A DNA stretch of 64,000 bases from Lactobacillus sp. (lineage in GTDB: Bacteria > Bacillota > Bacilli > Lactobacillales > Lactobacillaceae): positions 62,001 to 126,000 of the forward strand of contig JAUMUC010000002.1 in NCBI GenBank assembly GCA_030530865.1. The letters are read 5' to 3'. A program made the translations under genes and the position numbers. This document shows positions 50,039 to 59,275 of the stretch, piece by piece. Under the pieces are notes generated by a model, which saw only the letters and a list, made by a program, of their open reading frames with translations, ran no database searches and was not told where the DNA came from. Position 1 is the stretch's first letter; every line of letters begins with the position of its first letter.

Positions 50039-50818
50039 TTAATCTTCACTATCAGCAACTACATCTTCGATTGACTTTTCGTCTGATTCAGTTGCCTTGT
50101 CAGCTAATTGTTGTTCTACGCTTTCGCTAGCACCTTCACCTTGGTTACCTTCGATAACTGCATCAGCCATTGCACCTGCGATTAAACGAATAGCACGGAT
50201 AGCGTCATCGTTTGATGGAATAATAACATCAATAGGAGTTGGGTCAGTGTTAGTGTCAACCATAGCAACAACTGGGATACCTAACTTGTTAGCTTCGTTA
50301 ACTGCGATAGCTTCCTTCTTAGGATCAACAACGAACATAACATCAGGAATTCTTGGCATATCTTCGATACCACCAAGGTTCTTTTGTAACTTGTCCATTT
50401 CCTTAGTTAAAAGTGCAACTTCCTTCTTTGGAAGAACTTCAAAAGTACCATCTTCAGCCATCTTCTTAAGTTCCTTCAAACGTTGTACACGGCTTTGGAT
50501 AGTCTTCCAGTTAGTCAAAGTACCACCTAACCAACGTTGGTTAACGAAGTATTGACCTGCACGAGTTGCTTCTTCAGCAATTGCGTCTTGAGCTTGCTTC
50601 TTAGTACCTACGAATAAGAATACACCACCGTCTTGAGCTACTGCCTTAACGTAGTTGTATGCATCATCCAAAAGCTTAATAGTCTTTTGTAAGTCGATGA
50701 TGTAGATACCATTTCTTTGAGTAAAGATGTAAGGCACCATCTTTGGGTCCCATCTTCTAGTTTGGTGTCCGAAGTGTACACCAGCTTCAAGCAATTGCTT
50801 CATGCTTACTACTGTCAT
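50039..50818 (-). CDS. rpsB: 30S ribosomal protein S2
   Basis: Ribosomal protein at the 30S head-body junction. 259 residues with [38 protein letters not shown] and [24 protein letters not shown]. Start set at [10 protein letters not shown] (50818) after AGGAGG; the longer frame to 50851 is leader RNA. It has a strong promoter and a structured leader of about 115 bases. Confidence 0.97.
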   Translation of the reverse strand: MTVVSMKQLLEAGVHFGHQTRRWDPKMVPYIFTQRNGIYIIDLQKTIKLLDDAYNYVKAVAQDGGVFLFVGTKKQAQDAIAEEATRAGQYFVNQRWLGGTLTNWKTIQSRVQRLKELKKMAEDGTFEVLPKKEVALLTKEMDKLQKNLGGIEDMPRIPDVMFVVDPKKEAIAVNEANKLGIPVVAMVDTNTDPTPIDVIIPSNDDAIRAIRLIAGAMADAVIEGNQGEGASESVEQQLADKATESDEKSIEDVVADSED

Positions 50819-50849
50819 AATTAAAAATCCTCCTAGTTTTTTTCCTCTC

Positions 50850-50935
50850 AAGCGTTCATCTCAACCTTGGACCTTACGGCACCCCAAAGTTGATCGCTCT
50901 TGATGTGTATTTTTACTGCATGCTAATAGCATACT
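50850..50935 (-). promoter_or_regulatory. Structured rpsB leader RNA
   Basis: On the minus strand an outer stem AGCG/CGCT (50895-50898 with 50851-50854) encloses a 9-base helix (50884-50892 with 50862-50870, one mismatch). Inside it an apical GCC/GGU stem closes a GUAA tetraloop. A short ATGC/GCAT hairpin lies at the very 5' end (50920-50932). No T run follows, so it is not a terminator. An autoregulatory S2-binding site is inferred. Confidence 0.6.
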
Positions 50936-50940
50936 TGTCT

Positions 50941-50969
50941 ATTTTATTAGATTTTTTAAATAGTTTCAA
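50941..50969 (-). promoter_or_regulatory. Promoter of rpsB-tsf
   Basis: TTGAAA (50969-50964), 17-base spacer and TAAAAT (50946-50941) on the minus strand; starts within the 3' end of the preceding gene. Confidence 0.8.
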
Positions 50970-52000
50970 GAAAAATTTACGCCATGTTCTCGTAAAAATT
51001 TTTCTTTCCATTTACGATCGTGATGCTTAAACCAATATTCCCGTTTTAGTGCTAGGCGTTTTTCAGGAAATTCTTCGCTATATAGCAACTTAACAGGACG
51101 TCTAGTCTTCGTATATTTGGCCCCTTTTCCTTGATTATGATGCAAAACTCTTTTTTCAACATCATTAGTAAAGCCACCATAGAAAGTGCCATCTTTACAT
51201 AAAAGAACATAAAAATAATATTTGCTTTTTTCAACTCGCTTAGCTTTTTGATCAGCATTTTCAGCTAAATACTGATTAATTTCTGGTAAATAGCCACCTT
51301 GATCATTTTGAGTCACAATCGCATCTTTTAAAACCAAACCGTCACTTTTTGAATGCCGCACCGCATCAATAATGATTAAATTAGCATCTTCGCCACGCTT
51401 GGCAGTAAAGGGTTGAACTTCTTTGACACAAACGTCATATTTTTCACAAAAACTAATGATTTCACCCAGCCGTTCAGGTCGATGAACCATCAATAAATGG
51501 CCTCGCATCTTCAAAAGTTTTGAAGCAATCATGATAATTTCTTCTAAATTAATCATGATTTCGTGTCTAGCAATGGCCTTCTTCTCATTTGGATTAACTT
51601 CATGGCCTGGACTGTTCTTGAAATATGGTGGGTTTACGCAAACTAGGTCATAAGAATCAAACCGAACCATTTTGCCAGCATCTTTGACATTTCCTAGATG
51701 CAGATTAATTCGGTTTTCAAGTTGATTAAGCTCAATTGATCTTTTGGCTTGATCATAAATATCAGCTTGAATTTCAATTGCATCATATTTTGCCAGATTA
51801 AAATAAGACATGTATAAAGTTGCAGCACAATTTCCAGCACAAAGTTCAATTACTTTAGCACGATCTTTGATATACTTTTTGGCCCATGCAGCCAAGAGAA
51901 TAGAATCAAGTGAAAAATGGAATGCACCCTTTTCTTGAATTATTTTGATTTCATCATTAAAAATATGATCGACTTGTTCATTTTCAAAAATTTCTACCAT
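50966..52000 (-). CDS. tRNA1(Val) N6-methyltransferase-like protein fused to a GIY-YIG domain
   Basis: The first about 250 residues resemble TrmN6/YabB (SAM-dependent N6-methylation of A37 in tRNA-Val in E. coli), with [16 protein letters not shown] as the SAM loop and catalytic VCVNPPYF. The last about 80 residues are a GIY-YIG domain like the UPF0213/YazA proteins: [15 protein letters not shown], an Arg in [17 protein letters not shown] and the Glu in ALKREY. In B. subtilis the two are adjacent genes. The ATG at 52000 has GGGTGA before it; an ATG at 52012 is possible but lacks a ribosome site. Confidence 0.88.
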   Translation of the reverse strand: MVEIFENEQVDHIFNDEIKIIQEKGAFHFSLDSILLAAWAKKYIKDRAKVIELCAGNCAATLYMSYFNLAKYDAIEIQADIYDQAKRSIELNQLENRINLHLGNVKDAGKMVRFDSYDLVCVNPPYFKNSPGHEVNPNEKKAIARHEIMINLEEIIMIASKLLKMRGHLLMVHRPERLGEIISFCEKYDVCVKEVQPFTAKRGEDANLIIIDAVRHSKSDGLVLKDAIVTQNDQGGYLPEINQYLAENADQKAKRVEKSKYYFYVLLCKDGTFYGGFTNDVEKRVLHHNQGKGAKYTKTRRPVKLLYSEEFPEKRLALKREYWFKHHDRKWKEKFLREHGVNFS

Positions 52001-52002
52001 AG

Positions 52003-52031
52003 TTTCACCCATCTACTTTATTTGCTATAAT
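52003..52031 (+). promoter_or_regulatory. Promoter of plsC
   Basis: TTTCAC (52003-52008), 17-base spacer and consensus TATAAT (52026-52031), overlapping the 5' end of the divergent fusion gene. Confidence 0.55.
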
Positions 52032-52058
52032 CATAACTAAAATTACGGAGGAAAAAAA

Positions 52059-52670
52059 GTGTACAAATTAATCATTAACGTTTGCAAAGGCCTAATCTTG
52101 TTACTAAACGGCCATTTGCAAGTTCACGGCAAAGAACGTTTGCCTGAAGATAATTATATTTTGATCGCTCCTCATAGAACTTGGTGGGAAGCCGTCTTGT
52201 TTGCTGTCGCAGCATATCCAAGAGAATTTACTTTTATGGCTAAAAAGGAATTGTTCAAAAATCCAATTTTTGCATGGATCATTAAACAAGCTCACGCCTT
52301 TCCAGTAGATCGTGAAAATCCAAGTCCTTCAGTGTTAAAGCACCCAATCAAACAATTAAAAAATGGTGACTTATCATTGATGATTTTCCCTTCAGGAACC
52401 AGACATTCTAGTCAATTAAAAGGTGGTGCAATTGCAATTGCTCGCTTAACTAAAAAGCCAGTAGTTCCTGTTGTCTACCAAGGACCTTTATCATTCAAGG
52501 ATGTCTTAAAGAGAAAACCTTTAAAGGTTCAATTCGGTGAACCAATCGAACTTGATTTAAAAAAGAAAGTTTCTAAGGAAGAAGAACAAGTTATCTTCCA
52601 AGAATTTGAACATGCTTGGGATAAACTCGATCAAGAACTTGATCCTAATTTTAAATACGTAGCAAAATAA
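52059..52670 (+). CDS. plsC: 1-acyl-sn-glycerol-3-phosphate acyltransferase family protein
   Basis: Membrane-associated acyltransferase of the PlsC type, adding the second acyl chain in phosphatidic acid synthesis. 203 residues with an N-terminal hydrophobic stretch. The catalytic HX4D motif reads HRTWWE (His39, Glu44) and the FPEGTR motif reads FPSGTR (110-115), so both motifs differ at the acidic position. KPVVPVVYQGP follows. It may therefore prefer another acyl acceptor. The start is GTG (52059), seven bases after GGAGG. Single-gene unit. Confidence 0.85.
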   Translation: MYKLIINVCKGLILLLNGHLQVHGKERLPEDNYILIAPHRTWWEAVLFAVAAYPREFTFMAKKELFKNPIFAWIIKQAHAFPVDRENPSPSVLKHPIKQLKNGDLSLMIFPSGTRHSSQLKGGAIAIARLTKKPVVPVVYQGPLSFKDVLKRKPLKVQFGEPIELDLKKKVSKEEEQVIFQEFEHAWDKLDQELDPNFKYVAK

Positions 52671-52696
52671 GCGTTGGAAATATTCCAACGCTTTTT
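52668..52696. terminator. Bidirectional terminator after plsC
   Basis: Perfect 10-base arms AGCGTTGGAA (52670-52679) and TTCCAACGCT (52683-52692) with T and A flanks. It also serves the converging ABC exporter operon. Confidence 0.87.
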
Positions 52697-54470
52697 ATTG
52701 TGCATTCTGAAATTCATAAAGACGCCAGTAGTAACCTTTTTGGGCTAATAACTCTTCATGAGTACCTCGTTCGATAATTCTTCCCTTATCTAAAACGATA
52801 ATTTGATCGGCATCACTAATTGTCGACAAACGGTGAGCAATTGCTAAAGTTGTTCGTCCATTACGCAAGGCTTTCAAACCAGCTTGAATTTTATTTTCAG
52901 TTTCAGTGTCAACACTGGCAGTTGCTTCGTCCAACACTAAAATTTTAGGATTCATGACCAAAGTTCTGGAAAAGGAAATCAATTGACGTTCACCACTGGA
53001 GAATTCACTACCACCAGCTGAAACTTTTTCATGATACTTATTAGGCAATCTTTCGATAAAGTCATCGGCCTTAACTAACTTAGAAGCTTCAACGACTTTG
53101 TCTTCACCAATATCTTTGGATAAACGAATATTGCTTAAAACATCGCCTTTGAACATGAACGGATCTTGTAAAACTAAACCAAGTTTCTTACGCAATTCTG
53201 CCTTTGAATAGTTTCTAATATCATGATCATCTAGCAGAATTTGTCCTTGTCCAAATTCATAAAAACGCATCATCACATTAATGATCGAGCTCTTACCAGA
53301 GCCAGTATGACCTACAATTCCCAATGTTTGACCAGGCTCAACAACAAAAGAAACATCATGTAAGACATCATTTTCTCCATCATATGAGAAAGTCACGTGT
53401 TTAAATTCAATCTTTCCTTGAGTAATTGTTAAAGACTTATCTTCAGTTTGAGCTGGCTCATATTCTGTTTCATCCAAGATTTTGAAAATTCGCTTACCAG
53501 CCACAATCCCATCAGTAAAACTGGTTAAGGAATCCATCATGTTAGAAAGTGGATTGAAAAATGAAGAAATATATTGGTTAAAGGCGTACAAGACACCAGC
53601 TGGTACAAAGGCATCTCTTGCAGGAAAACCAAAATAAATCATAATCAAAGCTAAAGCAATTGAATAAAGTAATGAATTAAGTGGTGATAGCAACAAAGAG
53701 TTAATTCTAATCATTCGATTCCGCGTGGCCAACTGTTGATTGTTAATTTCCGCAAATTCAGCAGAAATCCGCTTTTCTTGACGGAATTCCTGAATCACGT
53801 CTACCCCAGTTAAGACTTCATTGATCCGAGCATTGATCAAACTATTTCTTTCACGATATTCACGGTAAATCTTAGAAATTACTCGTAAATAAGTGATGAT
53901 TACCAACACGTAGATTGGAATAAAAATGGCGATAATCAAACTGGCCACTTTATTAGTTCCATACATCGCCATCACTGCAATTAACATTGAAATCACACCA
54001 GTGACAATCGCTGCGAAGATTTGGAAATATTCATTCATGGCCATCGTATCATTAGTTACTCTAGATAAAATGGATCCAGCTGGCACCTGATCAAAATATC
54101 GCATGCCAAGAGTATGCAATTTTTCATAAACTACCCGACGCATCTTTTCAAGCGTCTTTTCTTTACCAAGAGCAAAGAGATAACGATTCAAAAAGTAGAA
54201 AATAGAGCTCAAAATGACAACGATCAAATAAGTTAAGGCATAACGCATCGCAACTTGATAGCCACCTTGGAAATGAGCTAAATAGCGGTCCATGTAATCC
54301 TGCATAATTTTTGGAAGCAAAATTTCGCTGTAACTAATTAAGACCGCAAAGATGACTGCAGAAATAAAGTAGTACTTAAATGAAGCGGCAAATGAGAAAA
54401 TTCGCTTGGTAATTTGGGCTTGTTCCTTGATTGGAATTGCTTTTGACCAAACTGATTCTTGATTATTCAT
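52695..54470 (-). CDS. Heterodimeric ABC exporter subunit, catalytic Walker B (LmrD-like)
   Basis: Fused membrane and ATPase exporter half, 591 residues: six helices, then Walker A GHTGSGKSS, degenerate signature FSSGERQL and a canonical Walker B ILVLDEATASVD with the catalytic Glu. Together with the gene before it, it would form one exporter with a single fully active ATP site, as in LmrCD and TM287/288. Start set at MNNQESV (54470), after GGAGGTGAGG; it overlaps the partner by eight bases. Substrate unknown; drugs or peptides are the usual guess. Confidence 0.92.
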   Translation of the reverse strand: MNNQESVWSKAIPIKEQAQITKRIFSFAASFKYYFISAVIFAVLISYSEILLPKIMQDYMDRYLAHFQGGYQVAMRYALTYLIVVILSSIFYFLNRYLFALGKEKTLEKMRRVVYEKLHTLGMRYFDQVPAGSILSRVTNDTMAMNEYFQIFAAIVTGVISMLIAVMAMYGTNKVASLIIAIFIPIYVLVIITYLRVISKIYREYRERNSLINARINEVLTGVDVIQEFRQEKRISAEFAEINNQQLATRNRMIRINSLLLSPLNSLLYSIALALIMIYFGFPARDAFVPAGVLYAFNQYISSFFNPLSNMMDSLTSFTDGIVAGKRIFKILDETEYEPAQTEDKSLTITQGKIEFKHVTFSYDGENDVLHDVSFVVEPGQTLGIVGHTGSGKSSIINVMMRFYEFGQGQILLDDHDIRNYSKAELRKKLGLVLQDPFMFKGDVLSNIRLSKDIGEDKVVEASKLVKADDFIERLPNKYHEKVSAGGSEFSSGERQLISFSRTLVMNPKILVLDEATASVDTETENKIQAGLKALRNGRTTLAIAHRLSTISDADQIIVLDKGRIIERGTHEELLAQKGYYWRLYEFQNAQ

Positions 54471-56214
54471 TTTCCTCACCTCCGATACTTGATTCAAGTT
54501 GTTGTAGATTCCACATTTCAGCATACCAGCCGTTTAAAGCTAATAATTCGTCATGCGTACCTCGTTCGATAATTTCACCATGACGCATAACCAGAATTTC
54601 ATCAGCATGAGACACAGCACTTAAACGGTGAGTAGCGAAAATCAAAGTTCTCTTGTCACGATCTTTTAACAAGTTTTTGATAATTTCTTGCTCAGTTTTA
54701 TTATCGACAGCGGATAAGGCATCATCTAAAACCAAAACTGGACTGTTTTTCAGCAATGCTCGAGCAATGGCTAAACGTTGCTTTTGACCACCAGAAAGTG
54801 AAATTCCGTTTTCTCCAACTAATGTTTCGTATCCATTTGGAAAATTCATTACATCACTGTCTAAGTCAGCTAACTTACTTGCAGCCACAATTTCTTCATG
54901 GCTAGCATCAGGCTTAGCAAAAGCAATATTTTCAGCAATTGATCGTGAAAACAAAAATGTATCTTGCGGAACATAAGCCACTTGAGGCAAATATGAATCC
55001 TTTGAAATTGCTCTAATGTCTGTACCATCAGCTAAAATTTGACCATCATATTGATCAAATTGGCGAAGCAAAAGTTGCATAATACTGGTTTTTCCGCTTC
55101 CGACTTTGCCGACAATCCCAATTAAAATACCAGGTTTTGTTTCAAATTTAATATCCTTTAAAACAGCATGGTCACCATCTGGATATTGGAAATTTTTGAT
55201 ATCAAATGACATGCTACCGGTCATTTTAACTGATTCATTACCTAGATTCTTTTCTAGATTGTCTTCATTTAAAATCTTTTCAATTCGATCATAAGAAGCT
55301 GAACCTCTTTCGATCAAATTAAAGAGATAACCGATCGCAAACATTGGCCAATCCATTCGTCCAATATAGGCAATGAAAGTCACCATTTGTCCGATAGTAA
55401 TGGTTTTATCAAGCACCATTTGACCACCGAAAATTAAGGTCAAGATGAAAGTTGAACCAATGATGATGGCAAAAGTTGGATCATACAAGGCATCAATTCT
55501 GAAAACACGCTTGTTAATATCAATTGTGTCGTAAGTCATTTGATTGAATTCTTGAATATCGCTCTTTTCTTCACCAAAAGTTTTTAAAACTTTAATACCC
55601 GATAAAGACTCTTGCGTCTTATTATTTAAGCGAGAAAAAGCAGCTTGTGATTTGTCAAAAGCCACGTGCAAGTGATCACCTAACACTTTGGCAGAAAGTG
55701 CCAAAAATGGCATTGGCAACATACACAAAATAGTCAAGCGAAAATCAACCAAAGTCATCATCGCAATCAGCGTAATCCCACCAGTGAAGACGATATCAAT
55801 GAAAGTTAAAACACCGTCACCTGCGACAAATTGCACTGCAGAAACGTCATTAGTTGCGTGAGCCATCAGATCACCAATTTGATATTTTTTAAAGAATGGA
55901 CGATCCATCTTCAAATAGTGATCAAACAAGCGTTGACGCAATTCCTTTTCGAGTAAAACTGCCCCACCCCAAATATTTTTACGCCAAATATAACGCATCA
56001 AATAAAGAAAGACTGAAGACAAAACAACCCCACCAGCATCAATAGTCAATTGCCAGGCAGAGACTTTACCTTCAGTAAAAAGTTCGGCTAAGTTACCCAA
56101 TAAAATGGGTGGAATTAAGTTAAGAAAAGCCGTAATAATTAAGGCAGTTACTCCGATAATGTATCGCTTTTTTTCGGCTACAAAGAACCATTTCAAGCTT
56201 TTAAATATCTTCAT
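54463..56214 (-). CDS. Heterodimeric ABC exporter subunit, degenerate Walker B (LmrC-like)
   Basis: Partner half-transporter, 583 residues: six helices, Walker A GKVGSGKTS, canonical signature LSGGQKQRLAIA, and Walker B VLVLDDALSAVD where the catalytic Glu is Asp. Its Walker motifs would pair with the partner's degenerate signature to form the inactive site. First gene of a two-gene operon; it begins after GGAGGG. Confidence 0.92.
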   Translation of the reverse strand: MKIFKSLKWFFVAEKKRYIIGVTALIITAFLNLIPPILLGNLAELFTEGKVSAWQLTIDAGGVVLSSVFLYLMRYIWRKNIWGGAVLLEKELRQRLFDHYLKMDRPFFKKYQIGDLMAHATNDVSAVQFVAGDGVLTFIDIVFTGGITLIAMMTLVDFRLTILCMLPMPFLALSAKVLGDHLHVAFDKSQAAFSRLNNKTQESLSGIKVLKTFGEEKSDIQEFNQMTYDTIDINKRVFRIDALYDPTFAIIIGSTFILTLIFGGQMVLDKTITIGQMVTFIAYIGRMDWPMFAIGYLFNLIERGSASYDRIEKILNEDNLEKNLGNESVKMTGSMSFDIKNFQYPDGDHAVLKDIKFETKPGILIGIVGKVGSGKTSIMQLLLRQFDQYDGQILADGTDIRAISKDSYLPQVAYVPQDTFLFSRSIAENIAFAKPDASHEEIVAASKLADLDSDVMNFPNGYETLVGENGISLSGGQKQRLAIARALLKNSPVLVLDDALSAVDNKTEQEIIKNLLKDRDKRTLIFATHRLSAVSHADEILVMRHGEIIERGTHDELLALNGWYAEMWNLQQLESSIGGEENE

Positions 56215-56302
56215 AAGCCCTCCTATTTATTAAGAAGTTTTTTAATAAAATTTAAGATAGTTTATTTAATTAATCTTACGTTATCTCTCAAATTTAGGCA
56301 AG

Positions 56303-56331
56303 TAAAAAAGCCCATAAAATGGACCTTTTTA
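56303..56331 (-). terminator. Terminator after coaBC
   Basis: Arms with CCAT/ATGG core (AAAAGGTCCAT and ATGGGCTTTT on the minus strand, one mismatched pair) followed by six T. It overlaps the coaBC stop region. Confidence 0.65.
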
Positions 56332-57495
56332 ATCAAAATATTTTGTATTTAAATATTTAAGTAAGGTGCGAGCAACCGCTATTTTGCTCATGCGTTTAAA
56401 TGACTTAACGCCATCTGAACTAACAATAGAAACTTGATTCTCATCTGAGCCAAATACATCTTGCGAAATGTCATTGGCGACAATCAAATCAGCTTTCTTA
56501 CGTGCTAATTTAGCTTTAGCATTCTCAATTAAGTTTTCGCTTTCAGCCGCAAAGCCAACGACAAGTTGGTGTTGTTTCTTATGACCTAATTCTTTCAAAA
56601 TATCAACGCTTGGATGCAATGAAATCATTAAATTTTCAGCAGCTTCTTTTTTAATCTTTTGATCTCGAACTTGATCAGGTTCATAGTCACTAACCGCTGC
56701 AGCCATGATTACACAATCACACTGGTAAAATTCATCAAACACAGCTGTCGCCATCTCTTTAGCCGTCTGAACTTTAATAATTTTTGCCCGGCTAGGTAAT
56801 GGTAAATTAATATTAGCGGCAATTAAGCTAACTTCTGCTCCCAATTCTAAAGCAGCTTCAGCCAGACTAATGCCCATCTTTCCGCTAGAAAAATTGCCAA
56901 TAAAGCGAACTGGGTCAAGCTTAGCTATCGTTCCGCCTGTTGTAATCAAAAATCGCTTGCCACGTAATGGCATGTCAAAACTTTCCATCACATAGTCAAA
57001 GATTTCATCAGGTTCTGGCATCCGACCAATGGCAGCATAACCTTCTGCTAATAAGCCAGTGGCTGGTGTCATCACTTTGACGCCGTATTCACGTAGCTTT
57101 TGTAAATTTGCTTGCGTAGCAGGATTTTGATACATCTTGTCATTCATCGCCGGAACCACGATTTTAGGACAATCCATTGCTAAAAAAGTTGTTGAAACAG
57201 CATCATCAGCAATGCCGTTAGCAAATTTAGCAATTACATTAGCGGTAGCGGGAGCTACAATTACACAATCAGCCCATTTAGCTAGCTTAATATGGGTAAT
57301 TTTTTCAGATAAAAAAAGATCCGTGATAGCTTCATCCTGGATCAAACTAGCAACTTGCAACTTAGAGACAAATTTCAAAGCATTTTCAGTCATGACCACT
57401 TTGACTTCATGGCCTGCCTTTTTCAGCCTTCTAAGTAGATAGCAAGTTTTGTAAGCAGCTACTCCACCGGACATCATTACAACGAATTTTTTCAT
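56329..57495 (-). CDS. coaBC: Bifunctional phosphopantothenoylcysteine decarboxylase/phosphopantothenate--cysteine ligase
   Basis: Two consecutive steps in coenzyme A synthesis. The N-terminal flavoprotein CoaC domain has SGGVAAYKTCYLLRRL, VAPATANVIAKFANGIADD and the PAMNDKMYQNPAT substrate clamp. The C-terminal CoaB domain starts near RGKRFLITTGGT and has NFSSGKMGISLAEAA. 388 residues. Start set at MKKFVVMMSG (57495), as GGAG precedes it. Confidence 0.96.
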   Translation of the reverse strand: MKKFVVMMSGGVAAYKTCYLLRRLKKAGHEVKVVMTENALKFVSKLQVASLIQDEAITDLFLSEKITHIKLAKWADCVIVAPATANVIAKFANGIADDAVSTTFLAMDCPKIVVPAMNDKMYQNPATQANLQKLREYGVKVMTPATGLLAEGYAAIGRMPEPDEIFDYVMESFDMPLRGKRFLITTGGTIAKLDPVRFIGNFSSGKMGISLAEAALELGAEVSLIAANINLPLPSRAKIIKVQTAKEMATAVFDEFYQCDCVIMAAAVSDYEPDQVRDQKIKKEAAENLMISLHPSVDILKELGHKKQHQLVVGFAAESENLIENAKAKLARKKADLIVANDISQDVFGSDENQVSIVSSDGVKSFKRMSKIAVARTLLKYLNTKYFD

Positions 57496-57518
57496 AGAAT
57501 TCTCCATTAATTTGAAGC

Positions 57519-57734
57519 TTATTTTTGGTGCTTCATCATGTTCATAACTTGGTTAACCTTCTTAGCAGATGGCTTTTGACCCATTTGTGACATCATTGCG
57601 ACAATCATGTCTTGGCTAATAGGTGGGTTTTCCTTGAAGTATTTCTTCATGTAATTTCTTGCAAAGAAGAATCCTGCAACTACACCTAAAACAAATAAAA
57701 CAACCATTAATAAAATTGCAATTGGCAAACTCAT
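57519..57734 (-). CDS. yneF: UPF0154 family membrane protein YneF
   Basis: Small membrane protein with one N-terminal helix (residues 4-26) and a basic tail with KENPPISQDMIVAMMSQMGQKPSAKKVNQVMN, the family signature. 71 residues. Function unknown in the family. Between ynzC-type and coaBC genes. Confidence 0.93.
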   Translation of the reverse strand: MSLPIAILLMVVLFVLGVVAGFFFARNYMKKYFKENPPISQDMIVAMMSQMGQKPSAKKVNQVMNMMKHQK

Positions 57735-57760
57735 AATTTCTAAAAATTCCTTTCCTCTGT

Positions 57761-58006
57761 CTAATCTTTACGTAAACCACGTTCACGTTGAATCTTTTTC
57801 ACTTTTTCTGAGGTAACTTCCTTACCATCTTTGTTGACAATTACTAGATCTTCAACTTGTTGACGGAATCCCGCTCTAAAGTTTTCCAAGAATTTCTTAT
57901 GAAGTTCTTTTCTTTCAGCTTCTTCAGCCTCAGTTAATCCAGATTCTTGCTTTTTCTTATAAAGTGCATTGATTCTGGCGGTTATTTTCTCAATTTCTTG
58001 ATTCAT
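57761..58006 (-). CDS. DUF896 family protein (YnzC-like)
   Basis: Small helical soluble protein of 81 residues with INALYKKKQESGLTEAEEAERKELHKKFLENFRAGFRQQVEDL, the family pattern. In B. subtilis ynzC lies next to the SOS genes downstream of lexA, so the divergent lexA here keeps that context. Function unknown. Confidence 0.93.
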   Translation of the reverse strand: MNQEIEKITARINALYKKKQESGLTEAEEAERKELHKKFLENFRAGFRQQVEDLVIVNKDGKEVTSEKVKKIQRERGLRKD

Positions 58007-58073
58007 TTAAGCCACCTCCCACTGTTAGACATATAGTGATATCGTACCACAAGTCGCATTGATGTGCTAGATT

Positions 58074-58087
58074 AGAACATTTGTTTT
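58074..58087. promoter_or_regulatory. Candidate LexA-binding SOS box
   Basis: AGAACATTTGTTTT resembles the Gram-positive SOS box CGAAC-N4-GTTCG; GAAC and GTT are kept and three outer positions differ. It overlaps the -35 of lexA, where an autorepressor site is expected. Confidence 0.55.
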
Positions 58088-58114
58088 GCACTCGACTTAT
58101 TATTTTGCTAAAAT
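58086..58114 (+). promoter_or_regulatory. Promoter of lexA
   Basis: TTGCAC (58086-58091), 17-base spacer and TAAAAT (58109-58114). Confidence 0.7.
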
Positions 58115-58146
58115 TAAGCTATGCTCTAAACAGAAAGGAAACTCAC

Positions 58147-58764
58147 ATGGCTAAAAAGAATAAAGCACTGGATGTGTTAGGATATATTTACGAATCAGTT
58201 GAGGCCCATGGCTATCCTCCTACTGTTAGAGAAATTTGTGAAGCGGTTGGATTGAGTTCAACTTCAACTGTCCACTCACACATTTGCCACTTACAAGATG
58301 AAGGCTATTTGTATAAAGATGCTACTAAGCCTCGTGCATTAGAAGTTACCAATGCTGGTAAAAGATTATTAGGAATTAAGCCACACGCTATTCCAATCTT
58401 AGGTAACGTCACAGCTGGTCTTCCAATTGAAGCAATTGAAAATATTGAAAGCTACTTCCCTGTTCCACCTGAATATAAGCAAGACTCAGATCTCTTATTC
58501 ATGTTGAACGTTCATGGTGAAAGTATGATCAATGCTGGTATTCTTGATGGCGATAAAGTCATCGTTAAGAAACAAACCAATGCTTCAAACGGAGAAATTG
58601 TCGTTGCTAAAAACGAAGATGGTGAAGTTACCGTGAAGCGTTTCTATCAAGAAGATGGACACTTTAGACTTCAACCAGAAAATGATACAATGGCTCCTAT
58701 CATTCTTGATCAAGTGGAAATTGTTGGTAAAGTCGTCGGCCTTTATCGTGATAATATCTTATAA
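58147..58764 (+). CDS. lexA: LexA repressor
   Basis: SOS-response repressor that cleaves itself when RecA is activated. 205 residues: N-terminal winged helix ([24 protein letters not shown]), cleavage site Ala90-Gly91 in VTAGLP, catalytic Ser126 in HGESMI and Lys164. Start set at MAKKNKAL (58147) after AAAGGA; the frame to 58081 is promoter. Divergent from the ynzC-type gene. Confidence 0.96.
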   Translation: MAKKNKALDVLGYIYESVEAHGYPPTVREICEAVGLSSTSTVHSHICHLQDEGYLYKDATKPRALEVTNAGKRLLGIKPHAIPILGNVTAGLPIEAIENIESYFPVPPEYKQDSDLLFMLNVHGESMINAGILDGDKVIVKKQTNASNGEIVVAKNEDGEVTVKRFYQEDGHFRLQPENDTMAPIILDQVEIVGKVVGLYRDNIL

Positions 58765-58765
58765 C

Positions 58766-58803
58766 AAAAAAGATTCACATCAATTTGATGTGAATCTTTT
58801 TTT
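58766..58803. terminator. Bidirectional terminator between lexA and rplS
   Basis: Long stem AAAGATTCACATCAA with TTGATGTGAATCTTT, A run on the left and seven T on the right. Confidence 0.88.
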
Positions 58804-58812
58804 GAACATCGA

Positions 58813-59163
58813 TTATTTACGACGACGTTCTGGAATTCTAGCAGCCTTACCGTGTAAGTCACGTAGGTAGTAAAGCTTAGCACGACGTACACGTCCTTGA
58901 CGCATAACTTCTACCTTAGCTACTCGAGGAGTGTTAACTGGGAAGGTACGTTCCACACCTACACCTGAAGCGATCTTACGAACAGTGTAAGTAGCGCCGA
59001 TGCCGTAACCCTTCTTCTTGATAACAACACCTTCAAACATTTGGATACGTTCGTGACTACCTTCAACAACACGTACGTGAACACGAACAGTGTCACCTGC
59101 ACGGAAATCAGGCATGTCATCGCGTAATTGTTCTTTAGTTAAATCGTAAATTAATGGATCCAT
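58813..59163 (-). CDS. rplS: 50S ribosomal protein L19
   Basis: Ribosomal protein at the 30S-50S interface. 116 residues with [34 protein letters not shown] and the basic C-terminus [23 protein letters not shown]. It has its own promoter and a short structured leader, separate from trmD upstream. Confidence 0.97.
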   Translation of the reverse strand: MDPLIYDLTKEQLRDDMPDFRAGDTVRVHVRVVEGSHERIQMFEGVVIKKKGYGIGATYTVRKIASGVGVERTFPVNTPRVAKVEVMRQGRVRRAKLYYLRDLHGKAARIPERRRK

Positions 59164-59242
59164 TTGTTTCTCCTTCTACGATATTCATCAACATCTAGTG
59201 CCAGCGGAATACCCATAACTTATTTGTGGCATTTGCCACGCT
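59164..59242 (-). promoter_or_regulatory. Candidate L19 leader RNA of rplS
   Basis: The leader between the rplS promoter and ATG has a GTGGC/GCCAC hairpin (about 59227-59240) and a GGGTATTCCGCTGGCAC segment before the ribosome site. Low-GC Gram-positives are known to have an L19 autoregulatory leader; assignment here rests on position and one clear hairpin. Confidence 0.5.
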
Positions 59243-59246
59243 TTAT

Positions 59247-59275
59247 ATCATACCAAGGCTGAATGATTTAATCAA
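59247..59275 (-). promoter_or_regulatory. Promoter of rplS
   Basis: TTGATT (59275-59270), 17-base spacer and TATGAT (59252-59247) on the minus strand; the -35 lies over the trmD stop codon. Confidence 0.75.
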
